DNA from: Salegentibacter agarivorans | GTDB taxonomy: Bacteria > Bacteroidota > Bacteroidia > Flavobacteriales > Flavobacteriaceae | Reading direction: 5' to 3' | Assembly (NCBI RefSeq): GCF_900113135.1 | Contig: NZ_FOOH01000006.1 | Span: 1-64,000, forward strand | DNA: 64,000 nucleotides | Translations under genes and position numbers: made by a program | Notes under the pieces: generated by a model | Seen by the model: only the letters and a program-made list of their open reading frames with translations | What the model was told of the DNA's origin: nothing | Database searches by the model: none | In this document: in pieces, positions 33,698-41,624 of the stretch | Layout: every line of letters starts with the position of its first letter | Position numbering within the stretch: position 1 is the stretch's first letter

Positions 33698-34814
33698 AAT
33701 TATTAAGCATCACCGGCATAACCAGCATGGTAATTTTTTCTCCAGGGTCTAAACCATCTACAGGAGTTAAAATTCCTGCACGATTAGGCAGACTCATTTC
33801 CAGTTGAACTTCATCTGAAGTTAAATTATTCAACATTTCTGTCAGAAAACGAGAGTTGAAACCAATTTGCATATCGTCTCCCTGGTAAGAACAGGTTAAA
33901 CGCTCTTCCGCCTTATTACTGTAATCTACGTCTTCTGCAGAAATATTTAATTCGGCACCGGCAATTTTTAATCTCACCTGGTGCGTAGTTTTATTAGAGA
34001 AAATAGAAACCCTACGAACCGAACTCAAAAACTGGTTGCGCTCTATGGTTAATTTATTCGGATTTTCTTTCGGAATTACCGCTTCGTAATTAGGGTATTT
34101 CCCGTCTATTAAACGACAAACTAATTGCGTATCATCAAAAGTGAATTTCGCATTAGAATCGTTGTATTCTATAAGCACTTCACTTTCGCTACCGGCTAGA
34201 ATTCCTTTTAAAAGGTTTAGTGGCTTTTTCGGCATAATAAAGTCTGAAGCCTGGGAAGCCGTAACGTCTTCACGCTGATATTTCACCAATTTATGCGCGT
34301 CAGTTGCTACAAAAGTCAAACCTTCTGTTGTAAATTGAAAGAAAACCCCACTCATTACCGGGCGAAGATCGTCGTTTCCTGAAGCAAAAATGGTTTTGCT
34401 AATCGCGGTAGCTAAAATATCACCTTCTAAAACGGTGCTGCTAGGATCTTCCAATTCCACAGGATTTGGAAATTCCTCACCATCGGCATAGGCAAGCGCG
34501 TATTTACCGTGATTAGAGCTTAATTCTATAGTGTTGTTATCTTCAGCAACAAAAGTTAAGGGTTGCTCCGGGAAAGTTTTTAGCGTATCTAAAAGCAATT
34601 TTGCAGGAACCGCTATTTTTCCTTCGGAATCTGATTCTACCTTAAGTTTAGCAGACATTGTAGTTTCAAGATCTGAGGCAGAAACCGTAAGCTCGTCCTG
34701 CTTAAGATCGAATAAAAAGTTGTCTAAAATTGGAAGGGTGTTGGTGTTGTTAATAACCCCACCCAATATCTGAAGCTGTTTCAGCAAATAACTGCTGGAT
34801 ACAATAAATTTCAT
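33696..34814 (-). CDS. dnaN: DNA polymerase III beta subunit (sliding clamp)
   Basis: The clamp encircles DNA as a ring and holds polymerases. At 372 aa it is full length, with three similar domains: MKFIVSSSYLLKQLQILGGV opens domain 1, FASGNDDLRPVMSGVFFQF and FVATDAHKLVKY mark domain 2, and LTCSYQGDDMQIGFNSRFL marks domain 3. The C-terminus reads ILTPVDGLDPGEKITMLVMP VMLNN (in two parts). It is not next to dnaA here, which is usual in Bacteroidota. The DinB encoded at 44.6 kb carries a clamp-binding motif and is a likely client. A -7 element lies at 34843-34850. Confidence 0.97.
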   Translation of the reverse strand: MKFIVSSSYLLKQLQILGGVINNTNTLPILDNFLFDLKQDELTVSASDLETTMSAKLKVESDSEGKIAVPAKLLLDTLKTFPEQPLTFVAEDNNTIELSSNHGKYALAYADGEEFPNPVELEDPSSTVLEGDILATAISKTIFASGNDDLRPVMSGVFFQFTTEGLTFVATDAHKLVKYQREDVTASQASDFIMPKKPLNLLKGILAGSESEVLIEYNDSNAKFTFDDTQLVCRLIDGKYPNYEAVIPKENPNKLTIERNQFLSSVRRVSIFSNKTTHQVRLKIAGAELNISAEDVDYSNKAEERLTCSYQGDDMQIGFNSRFLTEMLNNLTSDEVQLEMSLPNRAGILTPVDGLDPGEKITMLVMPVMLNN

Positions 34815-34842
34815 CGGCTTTGTGATTAATTAGAAATCATTA

Positions 34843-34850
34843 CAAATATA
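34843..34850 (-). promoter_or_regulatory. Likely -7 element of the dnaN promoter
   Basis: The minus strand reads TATATTTG, an exact TAnnTTTG match, 29 bases ahead of the dnaN start codon. No clear -33 TTG is seen. The rest of the 199-base gap up to gldG shows no gene. Confidence 0.5.
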
Positions 34851-35013
34851 TTTTAATCTGTTAAAAATAAAGCTTGTGTCGACGAGTTTTTATTAACATC
34901 AAAAACAAAAAAATATGTAGTAAACAATTAAAAAACAGATACTTACAACCTATAATCTTTTTAAGATTGTTAATATGTTGATTTTATTTCCTGAAAATTG
35001 AAGTCTAAGAAAG

Positions 35014-36684
35014 CTATTTCAGGTATTTCTTTTTTCTGAAATAATTAAATCCGAAAGCGAAAAGTCCCAGGATAATTAAAGGAAGAATAATATTAATCAC
35101 CTGCCATTTTTCGCGTTCATCAGCAGTTCTTTGATCGTCCAGGAATGCGATATTTATTTCCTTGCTGCGAATATCTATAAGTCCGCTGTCATCCAGCATA
35201 TAATTTACGGCATTCAGCAAAAATTCTTTGTTTCCGTAGGTATTTCCCGTGTAGCGTTCAAGCCCAAGTTCCAGGGGTTTACCTCGCTGTACTTCATTTT
35301 TAATAACATCTCCATCAGATATTACCAGCATTTTTGTTTCTTCACTTTGGTCTAAAGGATTTTTAATTTCAAATGGCTTGATCCTGTTCTTATAGACCGA
35401 AGTAAATTCTCCTTCCAATAAAACTGCCAGTGGTTGCTCGCCATCTTTATAGGAAGCCATATCCGGTTCCTGGCTTACCATCTCGAGGCTAATTTCCCGC
35501 GGCGTACCTTCTACCCTGGTTTGTGGAGAACTGCTTAATAAAATTGTTTTTTCAAGCTTATTCTGAAGCGTATCAATTTGATTGGCATATTCAAATTTCA
35601 CTGCTTCAATATTATTAATAATAGGGTGATCGTTGGGCGAAGTGGTTAACGGACTGTAAAACCAGGGATACGGGTTGAACCGAGTATTATTTCCCTCTCC
35701 TGAGGCCAAAATAATGGGCGCTGAATAAATATCATTGATCAAAACCGGGTTGATTCTAATTCCGTAGGAAAAGAAAAAATCGCCTAAATTAAGATCACGA
35801 GGTAAAGCAAAAGCTCTGCCTGAAGGATTCAACAAACTATCGGTTTCCATGGCAACGGCTTCGGTAAGCCAAAGTGATTTACCACCATTCATTGTATATT
35901 GATCTAAAATATACTTTTCATTTTCGGTAAAGGCCTCGGTAGGTTTTGCCTCGATAATCAAATCGTAGCCTTTTAATTGCTGAAGCGTTTTTTGAGGATT
36001 TACAGCCGCCGAATCTAAAGTAAACGGCGCCATAAAATAATATTCCTGCAGCGTCTTTATAAAACTAGCTATTTGTGCATCGGGCAATTCTCCGTTTCCA
36101 CGCATTACCGCGACTTTCTTTTTCCGCGGATAAACTAATTTATTCAATGCATTGGCAATAGCATATTCCAACTGCTGTACCGAGCTTGAAACCCGTTCCT
36201 CATCGGTAGCGCCCAGTTTATTTTTTAATAAAGGAATTTGCACTTCTTTATCGCCAAGTCTGGCCACAGCCCAAGGAAAAACCAAAGCTTCAGAACTCTT
36301 ACCGTTTTCCTGAACACTCACCCTTGCCGGCGGCATTCCCTGCTGATAAAATTCCTGCGCCGTAGCTTCAGCATCCTTACTTTCTTCTAAGGGATTGGTA
36401 AAAGTGAATTTTATATTACTGTTATAAGCTGAAAACTCTTCCAGCATTTGCCTGGTTTCATTCCGAAGCCTTCTAAACTCTGATGGGAATTTTCCTTCTA
36501 AAAAGACTTCTATAACAATGGGCGAATCAGCATCTGAAACGATTTCCATTGCCGCAGGAGACAGTGTATAACGTTGGTCTCGAGTAAGGTCTATGCGCTC
36601 AAAAAAGTTGGCCGCTAGCAGGTTTATCGCTACAAGTGCAACAAGCCACAGAAAAACGTTTTTATAGGTGTTTTGGTGTTTCAA
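35014..36684 (-). CDS. gldG: Gliding-motility ABC transporter component GldG
   Basis: GldG works with the permease GldF and the ATPase GldA, and is associated with gliding of Flavobacteria. The 556 aa protein has an N-terminal membrane anchor (VFLWLVALVAINLLAANFF), then the typical ERIDLTRDQRYTLSPAAMEI, an extracytoplasmic GldG-type domain with DSPIVIEVFLEGKFPSEFRR, VAVMRGNGELPDAQI and LWLTEAVAMETDSL, and a C-terminal membrane helix (VINIILPLIILGLFAFGFNY) with a basic tail. It starts three bases after gldF, so both are co-translated. GldA is not in the window. Confidence 0.93.
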   Translation of the reverse strand: MKHQNTYKNVFLWLVALVAINLLAANFFERIDLTRDQRYTLSPAAMEIVSDADSPIVIEVFLEGKFPSEFRRLRNETRQMLEEFSAYNSNIKFTFTNPLEESKDAEATAQEFYQQGMPPARVSVQENGKSSEALVFPWAVARLGDKEVQIPLLKNKLGATDEERVSSSVQQLEYAIANALNKLVYPRKKKVAVMRGNGELPDAQIASFIKTLQEYYFMAPFTLDSAAVNPQKTLQQLKGYDLIIEAKPTEAFTENEKYILDQYTMNGGKSLWLTEAVAMETDSLLNPSGRAFALPRDLNLGDFFFSYGIRINPVLINDIYSAPIILASGEGNNTRFNPYPWFYSPLTTSPNDHPIINNIEAVKFEYANQIDTLQNKLEKTILLSSSPQTRVEGTPREISLEMVSQEPDMASYKDGEQPLAVLLEGEFTSVYKNRIKPFEIKNPLDQSEETKMLVISDGDVIKNEVQRGKPLELGLERYTGNTYGNKEFLLNAVNYMLDDSGLIDIRSKEINIAFLDDQRTADEREKWQVINIILPLIILGLFAFGFNYFRKKKYLK

Positions 36685-36687
36685 AGC

Positions 36688-37425
36688 CTAAGATTTTTTC
36701 TGAATTGATATTAACCTTAACTGCGTAAGTTTTAAAAAGAAAATTATAAAACTTAGAAAATAAATAATATCCCGGGTATCTATCACACCTCTGCTTATAC
36801 TTTGATAATGAAAGCTGATCCCAAGGTATTCTGCGCCATAATTAGTACTTCCAAATAGGTCTAAATCTCCCAAACCTTCAAAAGCGAAATAACTTAGAAA
36901 ACATAGAAAAACCGCGATAATAAATGCGATGATCTGATTTTGAGAAAGTGAAGAAGCAAAAATTCCAATAGCAGTATAACAGCCTCCAAGAAAAATTAAG
37001 CCTAAATAAGATCCAAGAGTTGCACCAAGATCAAAATTTCCCACCGGACTTCCCAGTTGATGAATAGTAATTACATATAAAATACTGGGCAAAATAGCTA
37101 AAATCACCAGGATTAAAGCGCCAAAATATTTTCCTAAAACAAGTTGTGTAAAACCAATGGGGCGAGTTAGCAGCAATTCCATAGTGCCCTGTCTTTTCTC
37201 TTCAGAAAAACTCTTCATGGTAATTGCGGGAATAAGAAAAATGAAGATCCAGGGGGCAAGATTAAAGAATGGTTTTACATCGGCAAATCCATTATCCAGG
37301 ATATTGTAATCTCCGGTAAAAACAAATAAGAACAAACCACAAACTACCAAAAAGATTCCAATGACCAGGTAACCGATTGGTGATGAAAAAAAAGAGTTTA
37401 TTTCTTTGTTTAAAATGGCCAGCAT
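36688..37425 (-). CDS. gldF: Gliding-motility ABC transporter permease GldF
   Basis: An ABC-2-type permease of about 245 aa with six hydrophobic segments. The opening MLAILNKEINSFFSSPIGYL and the cytoplasmic loop ITMKSFSEEKRQGTMELLLTRPI (read as SFSEEKRQGTMELLLTRP) are typical of GldF and related exporters. I use the ATG at 37425 over that at 37431. It lies directly ahead of gldG. Both are needed for gliding in some Flavobacteria, though related GldFG proteins also occur in species that do not glide. Confidence 0.92.
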   Translation of the reverse strand: MLAILNKEINSFFSSPIGYLVIGIFLVVCGLFLFVFTGDYNILDNGFADVKPFFNLAPWIFIFLIPAITMKSFSEEKRQGTMELLLTRPIGFTQLVLGKYFGALILVILAILPSILYVITIHQLGSPVGNFDLGATLGSYLGLIFLGGCYTAIGIFASSLSQNQIIAFIIAVFLCFLSYFAFEGLGDLDLFGSTNYGAEYLGISFHYQSISRGVIDTRDIIYFLSFIIFFLKLTQLRLISIQKKS

Positions 37426-37447
37426 TGGCAATATGATTCTAATTTAA

Positions 37448-37741
37448 TTATTGGCTACTTATAATATTGGTGCTCCAGGCCATTGGTTTGGCATTAAAAA
37501 GTACCTTAGTTTTTGCCCAAACATCTTTAAATAATTCTGAATTTCGGTAACGTTCTAAAGAGAGCTCATCTACCCAGTAACTATACGTAAAAAAGATGTT
37601 TGTATTGTCCTGGTCCCGTAATAATTCCAGTTTATAACAACCGCCAAATTCTCTTATTTTCTTTTTGTTTTGTTCAAAATTAGAAAGAAATTCTTCAATT
37701 TTTTCGGGATCAAATTCCATTTTCACAATTCTGTGTATCAT
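37448..37741 (-). CDS. Antibiotic biosynthesis monooxygenase (ABM)-domain protein
   Basis: At 97 aa this is a single ferredoxin-like ABM domain: MIHRIVKMEFDPEKIEEFLS, FEQNKKKIREFGGCYKLELL, FFTYSYWVDELSLERYRNSE. Such proteins form dimers and may be quinol or heme oxygenases, or have unknown roles. It overlaps the preceding SAM hydrolase-type gene by four bases (ATGA). The three downstream genes (this, gldF, gldG) are on one strand with short gaps and may form one operon. Confidence 0.85.
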   Translation of the reverse strand: MIHRIVKMEFDPEKIEEFLSNFEQNKKKIREFGGCYKLELLRDQDNTNIFFTYSYWVDELSLERYRNSELFKDVWAKTKVLFNAKPMAWSTNIISSQ

Positions 37742-38577
37742 TTCTCTTCAAATTTAATAGTTACCGTATCGCGGTGTTCCAGTCCAAAAAGTGTAGACGC
37801 GCTGCCTACCGTAGAAGGATTACTTTTATAAATTGCCAGTTCTATATACCCGGCCGAATTAAATAGCGCAAGTTTTTTGCCATCTTCTTCTCCCCGATTC
37901 TCTTTTTCCACTTCAAAATTAATCCAATCAGAATATGCTTCATAAATTTTTGGAAAAGTGACCATTCTGGCACTAATTAAGTAATTTCTTCCTTTGCCTA
38001 CGTGGTCAAAAAGCTTCCGACTAATATTAGTAACTACATTTCCATAATTATCAATATATAAAACGTGACCAACAATCTGGTTTTTTTCAGAATTAATAGC
38101 AGGTTCAAACTGTTTTAGGTATTTTATCTCACTAATATTTTTTCCAATTACTTCCAGCGTTCCTCCACGAGCTAAATGACAGGCTACTTTTACAAACACA
38201 TCTAAAACCGGGAAATTGGTTTCTATAGCATCGTGAATATTAATTTCCACAACTTTCTCAGGTTTAATTTCTGAAGCCAGCAAAGATAAAATCCCGTTAT
38301 TGGCACAAATAAAATAGTGATCGTCCAGTAAAACAGCCAGGTGTTTATTTTCTGGTGTAAATTCTGAATCGATCCCAATTATATGAATACTACCTTTAGG
38401 GAAACTATTATAAGCGTTTTTTATAATGTAGGCCGCTTCACTAATATGAAACGGGGAAACTGAATGTGAAATATCAACAATTCTAACTTCTTTTAATTCG
38501 CTGTAAATAGCTCCCTTAACCGCTCCCACAAAGTAATCTTTCTCGCCAAAATCGGTGGTTAAAGTAATGATAGCCAT
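37738..38577 (-). CDS. SAM hydroxide adenosyltransferase (DUF62 family)
   Basis: The family that includes chlorinase and fluorinase; most bacterial members hydrolyse S-adenosylmethionine to adenosine and methionine. The 279 aa protein opens with MAIITLTTDFGEKDYFVGAV (Asp for adenosine binding), then VRIVDISHSVSPFHISEAAY, GSIHIIGIDSEF, YFICANNGILSLL and YIDNYGNVVTNI with the Asn of the C-terminal barrel. It lacks the halogen-site loop of the fluorinase as far as I can judge. Divergent from phoH. Confidence 0.9.
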   Translation of the reverse strand: MAIITLTTDFGEKDYFVGAVKGAIYSELKEVRIVDISHSVSPFHISEAAYIIKNAYNSFPKGSIHIIGIDSEFTPENKHLAVLLDDHYFICANNGILSLLASEIKPEKVVEINIHDAIETNFPVLDVFVKVACHLARGGTLEVIGKNISEIKYLKQFEPAINSEKNQIVGHVLYIDNYGNVVTNISRKLFDHVGKGRNYLISARMVTFPKIYEAYSDWINFEVEKENRGEEDGKKLALFNSAGYIELAIYKSNPSTVGSASTLFGLEHRDTVTIKFEEK

Positions 38578-38602
38578 AGGTGATTGTTAATATTTTTTTA
38601 AC

Positions 38603-38630
38603 TTGTAAGCGCTTATTTTATGTAAGTTTG
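38603..38630 (+). promoter_or_regulatory. Promoter, probably of phoH
   Basis: TTG (38603-38605), 17 bases, TAAGTTTG (38623-38630) fits the Bacteroidota consensus. The start codon of phoH at 38797 would leave a leader of about 160 bases. Confidence 0.45.
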
Positions 38631-38796
38631 TATAGTAAGCGAAGTTAAGTTTATTGGTTTTTTTGAAAAAGAAAGTTAGGTATTTCAACCTATCTTCTAA
38701 CTGCCAAAATTAGCATTAAAACTTAGTAGCAACAAATAAAGAATAACTATAAATAAAAATATTTTGATATTGTTTTTCAACTAAAACCATAAGCCT

Positions 38797-39750
38797 TTGA
38801 ACGAAATTGTAATTGAACTTTCTGAGATTAATCCCCGCGAATTTTTTGGGCAACAAAACGAGAATATTGAACTTCTTAAAGAATACTTTCCAAAGCTAAA
38901 AATTGTAGCCCGCGGAAATAAAATTAAGGTTTTTGGAGACGAGGAAATGCTGGAAGAATTTGATGAACGCATCACAATGCTAATGGAGCACTTCGGAAAG
39001 TATAATAAACTGGACGAAAATGTGATTGAAAGGGTGCTTACCAGCGAGAAAAGTTCAGATTATCAAACTTCAGACGAAAGCGGCGAAGTATTGGTTCACG
39101 GGGTGGGCGGCCGATTGGTAAAAGCCCAAACCGCAAACCAAAGAAAGCTGGTTGAGCTAATGCGTAAAAACGATATGGTTTTTGCCATTGGTCCTGCAGG
39201 AACCGGAAAAACATACACAGGCGTTGCGCTTGCCGTAAAAGCATTAAAAGAAAAACAAGTTCGCAGAATTATTCTTACCCGTCCCGCGGTTGAAGCTGGT
39301 GAAAACCTGGGATTTCTTCCCGGGGATTTAAAGGAAAAATTAGATCCTTACATGCAGCCGCTTTATGATGCGCTTCGGGATATGATTCCGCAGGAAAGGC
39401 TTGATTCATTTATAGAAAAAGGAGTGATTCAAATTGCACCACTTGCATTTATGCGTGGCCGAACCTTAGATAATGCCTTTGTGATTTTGGATGAAGCGCA
39501 AAATACCACCCACGCGCAAATGAAAATGTTTCTTACCCGAATGGGTAAAAGTGCCAAGTTTATGATCACCGGAGATCCCGGGCAAATAGATTTACCTCGC
39601 AGGGTGATTTCAGGTCTAAAAGAAGCGTTGCTCGTGCTTAAAGAAGTAAAAGGTGTAGGGATAATTTACCTTGACGATAAAGATGTAATTCGCCACCGAC
39701 TCGTGAAAAAAATAATTTCAGCCTATAAAGAAATTGAACATACAGAGTAA
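38797..39750 (+). CDS. phoH: PhoH-like ATPase, TTG start
   Basis: The 317 aa protein has a small N-terminal KH-like region (about 1-80, KYFPKLKIVARGNKIKVFGD) and a P-loop ATPase domain with Walker A AIGPAGTGKTYTGVA and Walker B NAFVILDEAQNTTHAQMKMF. The phrases RRIILTRPAVEAGENLGFLP and GDPGQIDLP are characteristic. It is the PhoH/YbeZ type, linked to ribosome or RNA maintenance. The frame has no ATG before the conserved sequence; TTG at 38797 gives MNEIVIELSEI, as in relatives. It converges with nothing and is followed by purC after 55 bases. Confidence 0.93.
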   Translation: MNEIVIELSEINPREFFGQQNENIELLKEYFPKLKIVARGNKIKVFGDEEMLEEFDERITMLMEHFGKYNKLDENVIERVLTSEKSSDYQTSDESGEVLVHGVGGRLVKAQTANQRKLVELMRKNDMVFAIGPAGTGKTYTGVALAVKALKEKQVRRIILTRPAVEAGENLGFLPGDLKEKLDPYMQPLYDALRDMIPQERLDSFIEKGVIQIAPLAFMRGRTLDNAFVILDEAQNTTHAQMKMFLTRMGKSAKFMITGDPGQIDLPRRVISGLKEALLVLKEVKGVGIIYLDDKDVIRHRLVKKIISAYKEIEHTE

Positions 39751-39805
39751 AATCCTATTTCAATTTTTTATAAAATTCAGTTTCCAAAATTCAGAATAGA
39801 TTCTA

Positions 39806-40753
39806 ATGAATAATACCATTATAAAAACCGATTTCAATTTTCCCGGCCAAACCGATGTTTACAAAGGCAAAGTGCGGGATGTTTATACTTTAAAAAATAA
39901 TAAACTTGTAATTGTGGCTACCGATAGGCTTTCGGCTTTTGATGTGGTAATGCCAAAGGGCATTCCTTACAAAGGCCAGATCCTTAATCAAATTGCTACA
40001 AAAATGATGGAAGCCACACGCGATCTTGTGCCCAACTGGCTGGAGGCGACTCCAGATCCTAATGTTGCGGTTGGCCAGGCCTGCGAGCCTTTTAAAATTG
40101 AAATGGTAATTCGCGGTTATCTTGCGGGCCACGCTGCCCGGGAATACAAAGCCGGGAAACGTATGCTATGTGGGGTAGAAATGCCTAACGGAATGAAGGA
40201 AAATGATAAATTCCCGGAGCCAATTATTACTCCTGCAACCAAAGCGGAACAGGGCGATCACGACGAAGATATTTCTAAAGAAGAAATTCTAAAACGTGCT
40301 ATTGTTTCTAAAGAAGATTACGAAATCCTTGAGAAATACACGCGAAATCTTTTTAAACGCGGAACTGAAATTGCAGCAAGAAGAGGATTAATTTTAGTTG
40401 ATACCAAATATGAATTTGGTAAAAATGCTGATGGGGAAATTGTTTTAATAGATGAAATTCATACTCCCGATTCTTCTCGATATTTTTATGCTGATGGTTA
40501 CCGGGAAAGACAGGATAATGATGAGCCGCAAAAACAATTATCTAAAGAGTTTGTGAGACAATGGCTTATTGAAAATAACTTCCAGGGAAAAGAAGGCCAG
40601 ATTTTACCAGAAATGAGCGATGAATATATCGAGTCGGTTTCTGAACGGTATATAGAATTATACGAAAAGATCACCGGGGAAGCTTTTGTAAAAAGCGATA
40701 TCAGCAATATTGAAACCCGTATTGAAAATAATGTCTTGGAGTATTTGAAGTAG
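39806..40753 (+). CDS. purC: Phosphoribosylaminoimidazole-succinocarboxamide synthase
   Basis: SAICAR synthase joins CAIR and aspartate with ATP in purine synthesis. The 315 aa protein contains [66 protein letters not shown] and [13 protein letters not shown] followed by [15 protein letters not shown]. It is of the longer type common in Bacteroidota and yeast-like enzymes. No other pur gene is adjacent. A REP-like pair lies downstream. Confidence 0.97.
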   Translation: MNNTIIKTDFNFPGQTDVYKGKVRDVYTLKNNKLVIVATDRLSAFDVVMPKGIPYKGQILNQIATKMMEATRDLVPNWLEATPDPNVAVGQACEPFKIEMVIRGYLAGHAAREYKAGKRMLCGVEMPNGMKENDKFPEPIITPATKAEQGDHDEDISKEEILKRAIVSKEDYEILEKYTRNLFKRGTEIAARRGLILVDTKYEFGKNADGEIVLIDEIHTPDSSRYFYADGYRERQDNDEPQKQLSKEFVRQWLIENNFQGKEGQILPEMSDEYIESVSERYIELYEKITGEAFVKSDISNIETRIENNVLEYLK

Positions 40754-40770
40754 CTATTTTTGGTTTTTTA

Positions 40771-40862
40771 CGTCATCACGAATTTATTTCGGGGTCTAAA
40801 TTAAGAGGAAATTCTCAACTCTTCTATTCATATTAGATGCTGAAATAAATTCTAAGCGATGC
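40771..40862. repeat. REP-like inverted pair, degenerate
   Basis: ACGTCATCACGAATTTATTT (40770 onward) with GGGGTCTAA is a changed form of the GTCATCCTGAACTTG unit, and AGATGCTGAAATAAATTCTA (40835 onward) with GCGATGC is a damaged inverted partner. It stands between convergent genes, but no outer stem is seen. Confidence 0.55.
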
Positions 40863-40896
40863 AGGCATAGTGAAGTCCAATTATCTTAATAACTGG

Positions 40897-41196
40897 TTAT
40901 GCCGCGTTATTTTTTACCGGTTTAATGCTATTAAATTCTTTTCCTTTAAGAGATTTTTCTTCTTCTAAATCATAATCATCTTGTAATCCCAACCAAAACT
41001 TAGCAGTTGTTCCAAAATATTTAGAAAGTCGAAGAGCTGTGTCAGCAGTTATCCTTCTTTTCTTTTTTATGATTTCACTTATTCTTGTCTGCGGAATAAA
41101 TGTTTCTTTAGAAAGTCGGTAAGCACTGATTTCCATTGCATCTAAAAATTCCTCTTTTAAAATTTCTCCAGGATGTATATTATCTAACTTTTTCAT
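40897..41196 (-). CDS. higA: HigA-type antitoxin
   Basis: A 99 aa Xre-family protein of the VapI/HigA group: MKKLDNIHPGEILKEEFLDA, ISAYRLSKETFIPQTRISEI, KRRITADTALRLSKYFGTTA and FWLGLQDDYDLEEEK. The HPGEIL opening is diagnostic. HigA neutralises HigB and represses the operon. It follows the toxin gene after 21 bases on the same strand, in the toxin-first order typical of higBA. Confidence 0.92.
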   Translation of the reverse strand: MKKLDNIHPGEILKEEFLDAMEISAYRLSKETFIPQTRISEIIKKKRRITADTALRLSKYFGTTAKFWLGLQDDYDLEEEKSLKGKEFNSIKPVKNNAA

Positions 41197-41217
41197 TTTT
41201 CAATTTACTTTTTAAAT

Positions 41218-41499
41218 CTAATGATAATCAACAATTTGAATTTCAAGAGCATTGTCATTTTCCCATTTAAAAATTATTCTCCATTGCTTATTGATTCTAA
41301 TGCTATGAAAGCCTTCTAAATTTCCACTCAACTTTTCCAAATGATTAGCGGGAGGAATTCTTAAATCATTTATATTTTGAGCATTATTTATCATTCTTAA
41401 TTTTCTTCGAGCTACATTTTGAATATTAGCAGGAAGCTTTTTGGATTGAGTTCCATTCCAAATTTTTTCAGCTTCTTTGTCCGCAAATGATTTTATCAC
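41218..41499 (-). CDS. higB: HigB/RelE-superfamily toxin
   Basis: A 93 aa ribosome-dependent mRNA endonuclease candidate: MIKSFADKEAEKIWNGTQSK, NVARRKLRMINNAQNINDLR, PPANHLEKLSGNLEGFHSIR and INKQWRIIFKWENDNALEIQIVDYH (the last read as QWRIIFKWENDNA and IQIVDYH). The C-terminal basic and aromatic residues match the GraT/HigB subgroup. The gene comes first in the operon. Confidence 0.92.
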   Translation of the reverse strand: MIKSFADKEAEKIWNGTQSKKLPANIQNVARRKLRMINNAQNINDLRIPPANHLEKLSGNLEGFHSIRINKQWRIIFKWENDNALEIQIVDYH

Positions 41500-41586
41500 A
41501 AGTAATCCCGATTTCCGTTACTAACGTCAAAGATAAGTAAAATTGAAATATGAAATAGTATAAAATTATGTGGCTTAACTCCTTAT

Positions 41587-41611
41587 ATCCTGAAACAAGT
41601 TCAGGATGACG
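41587..41611. repeat. REP-like unit, inverted single copy
   Basis: ATCCTGAAACAAGTTCAGGA followed by TGACG is the exact reverse complement of the unit seen at 3671 and 7048. It lies between higB and the dnaE2 stop codon. Confidence 0.75.
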
Positions 41612-41624
41612 TTTAGGTTAATCT

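Noticed and set aside
37738-38577. Fluorinase or chlorinase
   Set aside because: The halogen-binding insertion is not visible, and the common activity of the family in such genomes is SAM hydrolysis.
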